Shown here piece after piece: positions 16,384-25,421 of a stretch of DNA of 64,000 nt (positions are counted from its first letter, which is position 1; each line of letters opens with the position of its first letter). The notes beneath the pieces were generated by a model. It was not told where the DNA came from. It worked only from the letters and a program-made list of their open reading frames with translations, and searched no databases. This DNA is from Micavibrio aeruginosavorus (lineage in GTDB: Bacteria; Pseudomonadota; Alphaproteobacteria; Micavibrionales; Micavibrionaceae), in NCBI GenBank assembly GCA_003241285.1, contig QFOT01000001.1, forward strand, positions 1 through 64,000, read 5' to 3'. A program made the position numbers and the translations under genes.

Positions 16384-17022
16384 ATGACTCTCGTAAAAAT
16401 ATGCGGCCTAAAAACGCCGGAAGCCATTGACGCCGCTGTGCAAGCCGGCGCGACTTTCCTTGGCTTTGTGTTCTTTGAAAAAAGCCCGCGCAATGTAACA
16501 CCGGAAGAAGCGGCAACGCTGGTCGAGCGCGTGCCGGGCCATGTTAAAACCGTCGGCCTGTTCGTCGATCCATCAGACGAAGAAATATCCCGCGTTCTAA
16601 AAATCGCCAAGCTGGATATAATTCAGCTTCACGGCTCTGAAACGCCCCAGCGTAACGCCGAGATCAAATCCCGTTATAATCTGCCGATCATCAAGGCTGT
16701 TAAAATCTCCGCGCCGGAAGATCTGATCACGCTCGGCCCTGCGCAGGCCGTCGCCGACTGGGTTTTGTTTGACGCCAAGGCGCATGAAAAATCAGAGCTC
16801 CCCGGAGGTAACGGCATTGTTTTTGACTGGCAGTTACTTAAAGGCCTGAAAGTCACCAAGCCATGGATGCTATCGGGCGGGCTGCATGCCGAAAATATTA
16901 AAATCGCACTTGATGCCCTCTCGCCAGACGCGGTCGATGTATCCTCCGGTGTCGAAGACCTCCCCGGCTTTAAAAATCCGGCCAAAATCCGTGAATTTAT
17001 CGAATTGGTTAAATCCCAATAA
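16384..17022 (+). CDS. trpF: phosphoribosylanthranilate isomerase
   Basis: Third pathway-specific step of tryptophan synthesis: Amadori rearrangement of phosphoribosylanthranilate. A 212-residue TIM barrel starting TLVKICGLKTPEAIDAAVQA, with the catalytic Cys in KICG. GFVFFEKSPRNV, LDIIQLHGSETP, WMLSGGLHAENI and DVSSGVED are the usual phosphate and substrate-binding segments. It heads the trpF-trpB-trpA group; trpC and trpD are not in the window. Confidence 0.96.
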   Translation: MTLVKICGLKTPEAIDAAVQAGATFLGFVFFEKSPRNVTPEEAATLVERVPGHVKTVGLFVDPSDEEISRVLKIAKLDIIQLHGSETPQRNAEIKSRYNLPIIKAVKISAPEDLITLGPAQAVADWVLFDAKAHEKSELPGGNGIVFDWQLLKGLKVTKPWMLSGGLHAENIKIALDALSPDAVDVSSGVEDLPGFKNPAKIREFIELVKSQ

Positions 17023-17024
17023 TT

Positions 17025-17090
17025 TGTCATTCCTGCGAAAGCAGGAATCTCTTTTTTATTAGACAGACCCCTGCCTCCGCAGGGGTGACA
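17025..17090 (+). repeat. full copy of palindromic element A (two hairpins, TGTCA...TGACA ends)
   Basis: 66 bases between trpF and trpB. The left arm TGTCATTCCTGCGAAAGCAG GAATCTC and the right arm ACCCCTGCCTCCGCAGGGGT GACA are each palindromic. The outer ends TGTCA and TGACA are inverted, like a miniature inverted-repeat element. Confidence 0.85.
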
Positions 17091-17132
17091 AGAAGGGTTG
17101 TGCCCTTGTGCCATTGTGGTTAAAACAATTCC

Positions 17133-18338
17133 ATGACCTTAAATTCCTATAAAAACCAACCCGACGAGCGCGGCCATTTCGGCCAATTCGGCGGACGCTA
17201 TGTCGCCGAAACCCTGATGCCGCTTATTCTTCAAGTCGAGGAAGCTTATAATGCTGCTAAATCGGATGAAGATTTCTGGAAGCAATTTCACCTTCTCGCC
17301 CGCGATTTTATCGGTCGCCCATCGCCTCTTTTCTTTGCCGGAAGTTCTACACGTGAATTTGGCGGCGCCAAAATCTATCTGAAACGCGAAGACCTCAACC
17401 ATACCGGGGCGCATAAAATCAACAACTGCCTCGGCCAGATCCTGCTCGCCAAGCGCATGGGCAAAACCCGCATCATTGCCGAAACCGGCGCGGGCCAGCA
17501 CGGCGTCGCCACCGCCACTGTTTGCGCGCTGTTTAAAATGCCCTGCACGATTTTCATGGGCGCGACCGATATCGAACGCCAGAAACCGAATGTGTTCCGC
17601 ATGAAACTTCTCGGCGCGGAAGTAAAAGCCGTGACATCGGGCGCCGGTACGTTGAAAGATGCAATGAACGAAGCGCTTCGTTACTGGGTCGCCAATGTTG
17701 ACGACACGTTCTATATCATCGGCACGGCGGCGGGTCCGCACCCTTATCCCGCCATGGTGCGCGACTTCCAGACGATCATCGGCAAGGAAACGCGCGAACA
17801 AATCATGCAGCATGAAGGTAAATTACCGACGGCGCTGGTTGCCTGTATCGGCGGCGGCTCGAATGCGATTGGCATGTTCCATCCGTTTCTCGACGATCCG
17901 GATGTGCAGATGATAGGCGTCGAAGCGGGTGGTTACGGCCTTGATAGCCTGCATGCCGCCTCCCTGACCGGCGGCAAACCCGGCGTACTTCACGGCAATA
18001 AAACCTATCTCCTGCAGAACGAAGACGGCCAGATCGAGGAAGCGCATTCAATCTCCGCCGGCCTCGATTATCCGGGCATCGGCCCTGAGCATTCATGGCT
18101 CTATGACGAAAAAAGGGTGCAATACGTATCCATCACTGACACGGAAGCAGTCGAGGGTTTTCAGCTCATGACGAAAATGGAAGGCATCATCCCGGCACTG
18201 GAATCGTCCCATGCCTATGCCCACATCCAGAAAATCGCCAGGAACTACAAAAGCGATGATGTGATCGTCATGTGCCTGTCAGGCCGCGGCGATAAGGATA
18301 TCTATACGATCGCCGAGAAACTGGGGATGGATTTATAA
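17133..18338 (+). CDS. trpB: tryptophan synthase beta chain
   Basis: PLP enzyme that joins indole and serine to give tryptophan. 401 residues, full length. The PLP lysine is in [20 protein letters not shown], the phosphate-binding loop is [12 protein letters not shown], and the substrate carboxylate loop reads [13 protein letters not shown]. The C-terminal [10 protein letters not shown] is conserved. It forms the alpha2-beta2 complex with TrpA, encoded at 19069. An unrelated DUF218 gene lies between the two. Confidence 0.97.
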   Translation: MTLNSYKNQPDERGHFGQFGGRYVAETLMPLILQVEEAYNAAKSDEDFWKQFHLLARDFIGRPSPLFFAGSSTREFGGAKIYLKREDLNHTGAHKINNCLGQILLAKRMGKTRIIAETGAGQHGVATATVCALFKMPCTIFMGATDIERQKPNVFRMKLLGAEVKAVTSGAGTLKDAMNEALRYWVANVDDTFYIIGTAAGPHPYPAMVRDFQTIIGKETREQIMQHEGKLPTALVACIGGGSNAIGMFHPFLDDPDVQMIGVEAGGYGLDSLHAASLTGGKPGVLHGNKTYLLQNEDGQIEEAHSISAGLDYPGIGPEHSWLYDEKRVQYVSITDTEAVEGFQLMTKMEGIIPALESSHAYAHIQKIARNYKSDDVIVMCLSGRGDKDIYTIAEKLGMDL

Positions 18339-18380
18339 GGCGCTTTTAAATAGCGGCGAATTATTTATACTTTGTCGCAG

Positions 18381-19058
18381 ATGAAGCTGTGTTCCCCCGT
18401 CTCCTTTCTTCGTAAACATCACATTCTGCTGCAGACAGATTTATGCCGCGCGGATCTCGGTATCGTTTTCGGCAATAAATATATCGTGCAGGAGCTGGCA
18501 GTTGATGCGGCACGCCTCTACCATAAGGGGTTCTTTCCTAAAATTCTGGTGACGGGCGGCGTTGAAACTGCGGCGGGGTGCTGCGAGGCGGAGGCGACAG
18601 CTCATGCCCTTTTAAGCCTCGGCGTGAAACGCGAGGATATTCTGCTCGAAAGCGCCTCTACCCATACAGGCGAAAATGTCGCTTTTTCCCTTCCGCTAAT
18701 CGATACGCATATAGGCCTTGAGAATATACATTCGGTCATCGGCTTCGGCCATTTTTGCGCCGGGCCGCGCTTTTTGATGACACTGGCACGCCACTGCCCT
18801 GATCTCCATGCCATGCATAAATCGGTTTTTCCGGCAGGGTGTAACGAGACAAACTGGCACCTCGATCCTGTTCTCCTCGAACGCGCCATGCTGGAGAGGC
18901 GGAAAATCCCTGACTATATAGCGGCGGGCTTTATCGCCCCGGTCAGCATTCCGGCGATAAATGAAAAAACCGCTTCTTTGCGCCATCATCAGCTTTATGC
19001 GCCGCCTTATCCGAAATTGAATTCAAGCGGGCTGGACAGGACGCCCCTTCCGTTTTAA
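18381..19058 (+). CDS. DUF218/YdcF-like protein
   Basis: 225-residue protein of the DUF218 group. The core reads RADLGIVFGNKY, then FPKILVTGGVETA, then EAEATAHALLSLGVKREDIL and ESASTHTGENVAFSLP, the conserved order of this fold (glycine turns and an acidic-Glu helix, followed by a Thr-x-Asn/Glu-Asn segment). Family members are often membrane-anchored and linked to envelope metabolism, but this one lacks a membrane helix. ATG 18381 is preferred to TTG 18372. It sits between trpB and trpA, which is unusual, with 10 bases to trpA. Function unknown. Confidence 0.75.
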   Translation: MKLCSPVSFLRKHHILLQTDLCRADLGIVFGNKYIVQELAVDAARLYHKGFFPKILVTGGVETAAGCCEAEATAHALLSLGVKREDILLESASTHTGENVAFSLPLIDTHIGLENIHSVIGFGHFCAGPRFLMTLARHCPDLHAMHKSVFPAGCNETNWHLDPVLLERAMLERRKIPDYIAAGFIAPVSIPAINEKTASLRHHQLYAPPYPKLNSSGLDRTPLPF

Positions 19059-19068
19059 GCAATAGGGT

Positions 19069-19848
19069 ATGACCTCACGCATTTCCTCGATTTTCGCTTC
19101 TAATATAGCGGGCGGCAAAAAAGCCCTTGTCACCTATATCGTCGCCGGCGATCCTGATCTGGCGGCCTCGCAAGAAATTCTCGAAAGCCTGCCGGAAGCC
19201 GGGGCCGATATTATAGAGCTTGGCATTCCCTTCACCGATCCCATGGCAGACGGTCCGGTTATCCAGGATGCCGCGCTCCGCGCCCTCGCCAACGGCATGA
19301 CCATAGCCAAACTTTTCCAGATGGTGCGCGATTTCCGGATCAAGAATGACACAACGCCGATTGTCCTGATGGGCTATTTCAATTCCGTCTTTGCCTATGG
19401 CGCGGAAAAATTCGCCCTTGATGCGAAATCCGCCGGTGTTGATGGATTGTTGATCGTCGATCTCCCGAGCGAAGAAGAAGATGAACTGGTTATCCCGTGT
19501 AAAGAGCATGGGCTCGATTTTATCCGTCTTGCCACGCCAACCACCGATGTCAAACGCCTTCCCAGCGTTTTGAAAAACGCTTCCGGTTTTCTTTATTATG
19601 TAGCTGTGGCGGGTATCACGGGAACGACCTCGGCCTCTGCTGACAATCTCAAACCAGCCCTCGATGAAATCCGCAAACACACGAAACTCCCGATTTGCGT
19701 CGGCTTCGGCATTAAAACGCCGGAAGACGCGAAAGCCATGGCGGAAATTGCCGATGGCGTCGTTGTAGGCTCTGCCTTGGTAGATTTAATCAGCAAAAAA
19801 GCCGATCACTCGGCCTTTATTAAGTCATTAAAATCTTCGATTATGTGA
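19069..19848 (+). CDS. trpA: tryptophan synthase alpha chain
   Basis: Cleaves indole-3-glycerol phosphate and channels indole to TrpB. TIM barrel of 259 residues. The catalytic Glu is in DIIELGIPFTDPMADGPVIQ together with the catalytic Asp of DPMADGP. Other conserved parts are PIVLMGYFNSVFAYG, GLLIVDLPSEE, YYVAVAGITGT and GFGIKTPEDA. Start ATG 19069, directly after the DUF218 gene. Confidence 0.97.
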   Translation: MTSRISSIFASNIAGGKKALVTYIVAGDPDLAASQEILESLPEAGADIIELGIPFTDPMADGPVIQDAALRALANGMTIAKLFQMVRDFRIKNDTTPIVLMGYFNSVFAYGAEKFALDAKSAGVDGLLIVDLPSEEEDELVIPCKEHGLDFIRLATPTTDVKRLPSVLKNASGFLYYVAVAGITGTTSASADNLKPALDEIRKHTKLPICVGFGIKTPEDAKAMAEIADGVVVGSALVDLISKKADHSAFIKSLKSSIM

Positions 19849-19866
19849 AAATAAGCTTCCCTTCCC

Positions 19867-19897
19867 TTGACTTCCCACCCCCCATTTCCTGTATAGT
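19867..19897 (+). promoter_or_regulatory. possible accD-folC promoter
   Basis: TTGACT (19867-19872) and TATAGT (19892-19897) are good hexamers, but the spacer is 19 bases, longer than the ideal 17. Located 35 bases before the accD start. Confidence 0.4.
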
Positions 19898-19931
19898 CGG
19901 CCTTTCGTTTTGAATACTTAAGGAAACGCTT

Positions 19932-20939
19932 ATGAACTGGCTGACCAACACCATCCTGCCGAAAATCCGCAACATTGTCGGCGCGAAAGAAGCGCCTGAT
20001 AATCTGTGGCAGAAATGCCCCGGTTGTTCCGGCATGCTGTTCTCCAAGGACCTGGCCGAGAATTTGAATGTCTGCACGCATTGCGGCCATCACCTGAAAA
20101 TGCCGGTCGAGGACCGTTTGAAAAACCTGTTCGATAAAGGCAGCTTTACCCGCGTCAAAGTGCCGGAAGTCGCCGCCGATCCTTTGAAATTCCGCGACAA
20201 GAAAAAATATGCCGATCGCCTGAAGGAAGCGCAGATCAAAACCGGCGAGCGTGACGGTATCATGGTCGGCGAAGGCACGATGGGTGATATTCCGGTCGTT
20301 ATCGCCGCTTTCAATTTTGATTTCATGGGCGGCTCGATGGGGGCTGGCGTTGGCGAAGGCCTGGTAAAAGCCGCCGAAACCGCGATTGCCAAACGCGCAG
20401 CCTTGATCGCTATTCCCGCCTCGGGCGGCGCCCGCATGCAGGAAGGTATGTTCTCTCTGATGCAAATGCCAAGAACGACGATTGCCGTGCAGATGGTACA
20501 GGATGCAGGCCTTCCGTATTTCGTTCTGCTGACCGATCCGACCACAGGCGGCGTTTCCGCTTCCTTCGCGATGCTCGGCGACATTCATATTTCCGAACCC
20601 GGCGCGATGATCGGCTTTGCCGGCAAGCGCGTGATCGAGGAAACCATTCGCGAACAATTGCCGCCGGGTTTCCAGACAGCCGAATACTTAAAAGAACATG
20701 GCATGGTCGATATGGTGACGCACCGCAAGGATTTGCGCGACACCATTATTCGACTGCTTGATCTCTTGATGCGCAAAGACCGCGCTGCAAAAGTTTCCGG
20801 CACGCCGGTTGCCGCAAAGCCTGATCTTAAGCCGTCAGGTCGCGGCGTCTTTACAGCCGACAGTTTCAAAGCACCGAAAGCGAAACTGAAAACGCCGGCT
20901 AATGAAGAAAAGCCCGCCGTTAAAGTGGTGAAGAAATAA
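19932..20939 (+). CDS. accD: acetyl-CoA carboxylase carboxyltransferase subunit beta
   Basis: Beta half of the carboxyltransferase that makes malonyl-CoA for fatty acid synthesis. The N-terminal zinc ribbon has CPGCSGMLF and CTHCGHH (about residues 30-56). The crotonase-type core includes IPASGGARMQEGMFSLMQMP, DPTTGGVSASFAMLGDI and AKRVIEETIREQLPPGFQTA-type helices. The C-terminal 50 residues are a basic, low-complexity tail not needed for catalysis. Start follows AAGGAAACGCTT. The accD-folC order after trpA is standard in alphaproteobacteria. Confidence 0.97.
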   Translation: MNWLTNTILPKIRNIVGAKEAPDNLWQKCPGCSGMLFSKDLAENLNVCTHCGHHLKMPVEDRLKNLFDKGSFTRVKVPEVAADPLKFRDKKKYADRLKEAQIKTGERDGIMVGEGTMGDIPVVIAAFNFDFMGGSMGAGVGEGLVKAAETAIAKRAALIAIPASGGARMQEGMFSLMQMPRTTIAVQMVQDAGLPYFVLLTDPTTGGVSASFAMLGDIHISEPGAMIGFAGKRVIEETIREQLPPGFQTAEYLKEHGMVDMVTHRKDLRDTIIRLLDLLMRKDRAAKVSGTPVAAKPDLKPSGRGVFTADSFKAPKAKLKTPANEEKPAVKVVKK

Positions 20940-20947
20940 TTGTCTTT

Positions 20948-21014
20948 TGTCATCCCTGCGAAAGCAGGGATCTCATTTATCCCGGGAAAGATTCCCGCCT
21001 TCGCATGAACGACA
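20948..21014 (+). repeat. full copy of palindromic element A, right arm degraded
   Basis: TGTCATCCCTGCGAAAGCAG GGATCTC followed by a weaker right arm (ATTCCCGCCTTCGCATGAAC GACA), 67 bases, between accD and folC. Confidence 0.8.
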
Positions 21015-21032
21015 TATTTGTTTATATAGTTT

Positions 21033-22292
21033 ATGCCTGAAGATATTCTCGATCGCCTGACCAGACTCTATCCCAAAGCCATCGAGCCCGGCCTTGAGCG
21101 CACCTGTCGCATTTTGCACGATATTGGCGACCCGCATTTAAAACTGCCGCCCGTCATTCACATCGCGGGCACCAATGGCAAAGGCTCGACGCTCGCTTTT
21201 ATTCGCAGCCTTTTAGAGGACCACGGCAAGACATGTCATGTCATGACCTCGCCGCATCTGGTTAAATTCAATGAACGGCTTGTCATTAGCGGAGAGGAAA
21301 TTTCCGATGCCGAGCTTGAAAAACTATTGCTGCGCGTCGAAGCATTGAACGCCGGAAAACCGGTTACGTTTTTTGAAATTACCACGGCGGCGGGAATGCT
21401 CGCCTTTGCTGAAAATCCTGCCGACTATACTTTGCTCGAAACCGGCATGGGCGGGCGGCTCGACTCGACCAATGTCATCGAGCATCCGCTTGTTACCATC
21501 ATCACGAATATCTCGCTCGACCACATGCAGCATCTCGGCGACAGCCTTGCCAAGATCGCTTTTGAAAAAGCGGGGATCATGAAAAGCGGCGTTCCTTGTA
21601 TTATCGGCCCCGGCAATGAAAGCGTCATGGACGTCTTCGAAAGCCGCGCCGCAGAATTAAACGCCCCGCTTTACCGGTATGGGCGGGAATGGGATTACGA
21701 AATTACGGATCGCGGTTTTACGCTGACCATTAACGGACAAGATTACGAATGCCCGAAACCGAATCTGCTCGGCGATCATCAATACGCGAATGCGGCGACG
21801 GCTATAATGTCACTTCTGTCTCTGTCATTCCTGCGAAAGCAGGAATCTCCTTTTCATGGCATTACGAAAGCCCTCTGGCCCGCCCGCCTGCAAAAACTCA
21901 ACAGCGGGAAATTATTCGATCTCCTGCCGAAAGGCTGGGAGCTTTGGCTCGACGGCGGGCATAATGAGGCGGGCGGGAAAATCCTAGGCCATCAGGCGCG
22001 GCACTGGCAGGAAGAAGACGGCACCCCGCTGCATTTAATTCTTGGCATGCTGACCACCAAAGACCCCGCCCCGTTTTTCGATCATTTGAAACCCTATATC
22101 ACCAGCGCCACCGCCATCCCGATCCCCGATGAAAAACTGGCTTTTTCTGCCCTTGATCTGGCGGATCGCCTGTCGATTCACTCGGCCCCGGCGCCCGACG
22201 CCGCCATCACAGACATCGTAAAAACGGCACCCTCCGGCCGCATTCTGATCACCGGATCTCTTTATCTGGCGGGGAGCATTCTAAAAAGTTAA
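21033..22292 (+). CDS. folC: folylpolyglutamate / dihydrofolate synthase
   Basis: Adds glutamate to dihydropteroate and folates. 419 residues. The P-loop is HIAGTNGKGSTLAFIRSLL (about 47-65). TLLETGMGGRLDSTNVI, TIITNISLDHMQHLG and LWLDGGHNEAGG are standard Mur-ligase-family motifs. Residues about 265-275, SFLRKQESPFHG, are encoded by a copy of palindromic element A (21823-21850) and lie in the variable stretch between GDHQYANAATA and WPARLQKL, where relatives have ordinary helical sequence. The frame is intact, so the enzyme is probably active. Its stop overlaps the convergent phosphodiesterase gene by four bases. Confidence 0.95.
   Translation: MPEDILDRLTRLYPKAIEPGLERTCRILHDIGDPHLKLPPVIHIAGTNGKGSTLAFIRSLLEDHGKTCHVMTSPHLVKFNERLVISGEEISDAELEKLLLRVEALNAGKPVTFFEITTAAGMLAFAENPADYTLLETGMGGRLDSTNVIEHPLVTIITNISLDHMQHLGDSLAKIAFEKAGIMKSGVPCIIGPGNESVMDVFESRAAELNAPLYRYGREWDYEITDRGFTLTINGQDYECPKPNLLGDHQYANAATAIMSLLSLSFLRKQESPFHGITKALWPARLQKLNSGKLFDLLPKGWELWLDGGHNEAGGKILGHQARHWQEEDGTPLHLILGMLTTKDPAPFFDHLKPYITSATAIPIPDEKLAFSALDLADRLSIHSAPAPDAAITDIVKTAPSGRILITGSLYLAGSILKS
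21823..21850 (+). repeat. half-copy of palindromic element A inside folC
   Basis: TGTCATTCCTGCGAAAGCAG GAATCTCC, the same unit found in intergenic spaces elsewhere in the window, here translated in frame as part of FolC (LSFLRKQESP). Confidence 0.9.
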
Positions 22293-23275
22293 ACCATCCT
22301 CAATTCATGCACGGCCTGATGAGGAGCATCTAAAATTCTTTCTTGGATAATATGAGCTTTGAGTAAGCTTGACTGTTCATCCAGTTCAGATACAACGCGG
22401 CGCGTGTCCCTTACATTATCGGCTCTAAAACAGGCAACAGGAAGTCGCTCTCCCGCATCCATCATGATTGTAAGAGGACCGCGAACTTTTTCGGCGTCCA
22501 CAATTTCTCTTGAAGTTGACGTAAAAAGGCCTATGCCTTTTTCTTCACAAAAATCTACAAATTCAGGGCGCAAGTCAAAGATAATGCAGTCAAATGCAAA
22601 ACAGCCAACCTCTTCGTGAAACTTGCTTAATTTATCTAAGCCTTCTTTAGAATATGGAGTGTTCGGCTCTACTTTGAAGCCTGGCATTACTACGTTCTCT
22701 TTACCAAAAAGATCTGTAGTCCTTATAGCGGGCATTATTTTTAACTCTGGTTCGTAGGCTTTTATCTCGCGCAAAGTTTCCCATTTAAAACTGTTAATGA
22801 CAAAGCTGTCGAGAGGCAGTTTTCCTGCTGCTATATATCTGGATATTTCTTGATATACAGGATTGGCCGTATCTTCTCCCTTCAACTCAATATTGACCAT
22901 AAGGTTTGAACCTGTACGAGCATGATACGATTTATTTTTCTCGACGATTAAATCCAGAACATCGGTTAGCGAGGGAGTTTTATGCCCATTGCCGATATTA
23001 AGTTGCTGAAGTTCGTTCAAGGTATATTGAGAAACTAGGCCTAGATCACTTGCCGATCTATCTGCTCCATATATTTTTTTATTTAATTCCTCGTCATGGA
23101 TAACGGCTAATTGCTTATCGGCCGTCAGAAGAACGTCAAACTCTACGCCATCGGCTCCTAGATCAATTGCATGCCGCAAGGCCGCCAATGAATTCTCAGG
23201 CAATGTTTCATTAAATATTCTAGTTAAAGTACTAGTTGGCCCCATTCCACGATGGCCAATTACGCATACACTCAC
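22289..23275 (-). CDS. glycerophosphodiester phosphodiesterase family protein (1)
   Basis: Hydrolyses glycerophosphodiesters to an alcohol and glycerol 3-phosphate, judged by family. 328 residues with the GDPD motifs: CVIGHRGMGP at the start, ETLPENSLAALRHAIDLGAD, GVEFDVLLTADKQLAVIHDE (catalytic His, Glu, Asp) and NIELKGED. No signal peptide, so cytoplasmic. GTG 23275 follows AAGGGTGTTACTGA; no ATG is available in frame before the GHRG motif. It is divergent from a second GDPD gene 84 bases away. The C-terminal third is unlike typical members and shared in part with the neighbour. Confidence 0.85.
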   Translation of the reverse strand: MSVCVIGHRGMGPTSTLTRIFNETLPENSLAALRHAIDLGADGVEFDVLLTADKQLAVIHDEELNKKIYGADRSASDLGLVSQYTLNELQQLNIGNGHKTPSLTDVLDLIVEKNKSYHARTGSNLMVNIELKGEDTANPVYQEISRYIAAGKLPLDSFVINSFKWETLREIKAYEPELKIMPAIRTTDLFGKENVVMPGFKVEPNTPYSKEGLDKLSKFHEEVGCFAFDCIIFDLRPEFVDFCEEKGIGLFTSTSREIVDAEKVRGPLTIMMDAGERLPVACFRADNVRDTRRVVSELDEQSSLLKAHIIQERILDAPHQAVHELRMV

Positions 23276-23359
23276 TCAGTAACACCCTTAAATTAATTAT
23301 GATTTTTTCATCATTTATTATTTATATATATTTAGTATAAAATAATTACATAACCGTTA

Positions 23360-24286
23360 ATGGATTTCAAGAAAGTAACTATGCAGGGATTTAAAATTAT
23401 TGGTCATCGCGGTTGGGGCCCGACTGATAACGGCCATGCGGATATTTCTTATCCCGAAAACACTTTGCTGGCTTTTGATCATGCTGTGTCGGAAGGTGCC
23501 GATGGCATTGAATTCGACATTCTTCTTTCAAAAGATAAAATACCCGTCGTTATTCACGACAGGCATTTATATCGTCATGTAATTCCTGAAGAAATAAATA
23601 TTGTCGCGGGTAGATTTGTAGCCGACTTTACTTTTGATGAATTAAAAAAATTCCACTTGGGCCAGGGACAGTCAATTCCATCTTTGGAAGAGCTTATGGA
23701 CTTTATCCAAGCTAAGTATCCCGAAGCCCTTCTGAATATGGATGTTAAAGACCCTGAGCTTGTTTCTCCTTTAAGCAAAATAATTGCAGACAGGCCGAGG
23801 GAAAATATTATCATTTCTTCTTATGACTGGGATTTGCTTCGCCAGTTTCGGCATCACGATAATGATTTGAAACTTGTTCCCGCGATTAAATCTGCCTTGC
23901 TGTTTGGCGCTGATAATATCGAGCCTCATAATTTCATGCCCCTGACAGATAAATATCTTCCTGAAGCAAAAGAAGATATTTTTGCCATCCAGCGTGAGCT
24001 AGGCGCTATTGCACTTGACTGCGCTGTTACGGATTTAAAGATGCCGCTCATTGAATGGGCTGCTGAATGTAATGTGGGTTTGCAGGTATCTACATCAAAT
24101 GACCGTGTCGGTGCCAATGAAACCAATTATGAACTGCTCAGAATGCTTCACGGTGCCGCGCAGGAAAAATTGCCTTTTGTCATTTGCAAGGTTGATGAAC
24201 CGGGTCCGGTTAAATCTAATCTAGCTCGTTATTTGGAAAGCAGCGGTAACACTCGTAATCCCGTCAGGGCTTTCAATTTCTATTAA
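23360..24286 (+). CDS. glycerophosphodiester phosphodiesterase family protein (2)
   Basis: Paralogue of the divergent gene at 22289-23275. Motifs: KIIGHRGWGP, SYPENTLLAFDHAVSEGADG, IEFDILLSKDKIPVVIHD and LLNMDVKDPE. 308 residues from ATG 23360; ATG 23381 (MQGFKIIGHRG) would put the start right at the domain, as in its partner, and may be real. No signal peptide. Both proteins share an extension after the barrel with a phrase of the type LKLVPAIKSALLFG / LKIMPAIRTTDLFG, then an acidic-aromatic segment, which suggests one duplicated lineage. Substrate unknown. Confidence 0.85.
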   Translation: MDFKKVTMQGFKIIGHRGWGPTDNGHADISYPENTLLAFDHAVSEGADGIEFDILLSKDKIPVVIHDRHLYRHVIPEEINIVAGRFVADFTFDELKKFHLGQGQSIPSLEELMDFIQAKYPEALLNMDVKDPELVSPLSKIIADRPRENIIISSYDWDLLRQFRHHDNDLKLVPAIKSALLFGADNIEPHNFMPLTDKYLPEAKEDIFAIQRELGAIALDCAVTDLKMPLIEWAAECNVGLQVSTSNDRVGANETNYELLRMLHGAAQEKLPFVICKVDEPGPVKSNLARYLESSGNTRNPVRAFNFY

Positions 24287-24991
24287 TCAAAGCCCTTGAT
24301 AAATTTCTTCAATCGCCGCAGCAGGGTCCGGCGCTTCGGTAATCGGCCTGCCGATGACGAGATGCGTCGCCCCGAGATCCACCGCCTCTTTCGGTGTCAT
24401 CATGCGCTTTTGATCATTCGCTGCCGCGCCTTCCGGGCGGATACCCGGCGTGATCAATACGAACTGGCAGCCGATTTCCTCGCGCAAAGTTCTGATCTCA
24501 TGAGAGGAACAGACAACACCCGCCATACCGGCTTCCTTGGCAAGTTTCGCCAGACGTAAAACCTGTTTTTCGATCGGCGTGTCTTGCCCGACGAGTTTCA
24601 ATCCCTCTTCATCGAAGCTGGTCAGCACAGTTACCGCGATCACCTTCGCAGGCCGCAAGCCCAGTTTCTCCGCTTCATCATTAGCCGCCTCTGCCGCCGC
24701 TTTCATCATCTCGTATCCGCCGCCCGCATGGACATTGAGATAATCCGGCTGGAGTTTCGCCAGCGCCCGCACGGATTTTGCCACCGTGTTCGGAATATCA
24801 TGCAGTTTTAAATCGAGAAAAAACGGCAGATCAGGAAACGCATCGCGTATTTTGGTGACGCCTTGCGGTCCGTGCGTATTGAAAAATTCGAGGCCCAGCT
24901 TTACGCCCGCTTTGGTCGCGGCGATGATTTCGCAAAGCTTTTCCGCACGTGAAATATCCTGCGTATCGATGGCGCAGAAAATTCTCGGCAT
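24287..24991 (-). CDS. pyrF: orotidine 5'-phosphate decarboxylase
   Basis: Last step of UMP synthesis. 234 residues. The catalytic Lys-Asp network is in FFLDLKLHDIPNTVAKSVRA, with AGVKLGLEFFNTHG and the phosphate loop VIGRPITEAPDPAAAIEEI at the C-terminus. The start overlaps the lapA stop as TAATG, giving translational coupling in the ihfB-lapA-pyrF unit. The stop abuts the convergent GDPD gene. Confidence 0.96.
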   Translation of the reverse strand: MPRIFCAIDTQDISRAEKLCEIIAATKAGVKLGLEFFNTHGPQGVTKIRDAFPDLPFFLDLKLHDIPNTVAKSVRALAKLQPDYLNVHAGGGYEMMKAAAEAANDEAEKLGLRPAKVIAVTVLTSFDEEGLKLVGQDTPIEKQVLRLAKLAKEAGMAGVVCSSHEIRTLREEIGCQFVLITPGIRPEGAAANDQKRMMTPKEAVDLGATHLVIGRPITEAPDPAAAIEEIYQGL

Positions 24992-25389
24992 TACAAAATC
25001 TCCGGCACGGCAATGCGCGGTGTTGGCTGGGCTGTATTTGAAATTCTTATCGTTTCATTCTTCGCGGCTTGCTTAAGAGCGGCTTGACGTTCGATCTCCA
25101 TGCGCTGGAAATCGATCTGTTTTTCTAAAATTGCTATTTGCTTCTTTAAAGCCCGGCGCTCGGCGCGCAGCTCTAGCGTATTGCTCCATAAAATAAGACT
25201 GCCCCAGATAAAGCCTATTATACAGGTGACGAAAATAATAAGCGGCAGGGAGAGGGCCGCTGCTTCATGCAAAGGCGACCACGTCATATCAAGATAAACG
25301 CCGCGGTTAGACAGGGTGATAAAAAATAATGCCGCGATAACCGGAAGGGTAATCAGAACCTTGATAAACAGATTGAGGAATTTCATCAT
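24991..25389 (-). CDS. lapA: LapA-domain membrane protein
   Basis: 132-residue inner membrane protein with the DUF1049/LapA layout. Two hydrophobic segments (about 8-28 and 45-68, with FFITLSNRGVYLDMTWSPL between) precede a coiled coil (ELRAERRALKKQIAILEKQI) and a short polar tail. In enterobacteria LapA works with LapB in regulating LPS synthesis. The same position after ihfB is common in alphaproteobacteria. GGAGATACATC precedes ATG 25389. Confidence 0.8.
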   Translation of the reverse strand: MMKFLNLFIKVLITLPVIAALFFITLSNRGVYLDMTWSPLHEAAALSLPLIIFVTCIIGFIWGSLILWSNTLELRAERRALKKQIAILEKQIDFQRMEIERQAALKQAAKNETIRISNTAQPTPRIAVPEIL

Positions 25390-25421
25390 GATGTATCTCC
25401 GGTTCCTTGAATCGAAAGAAT

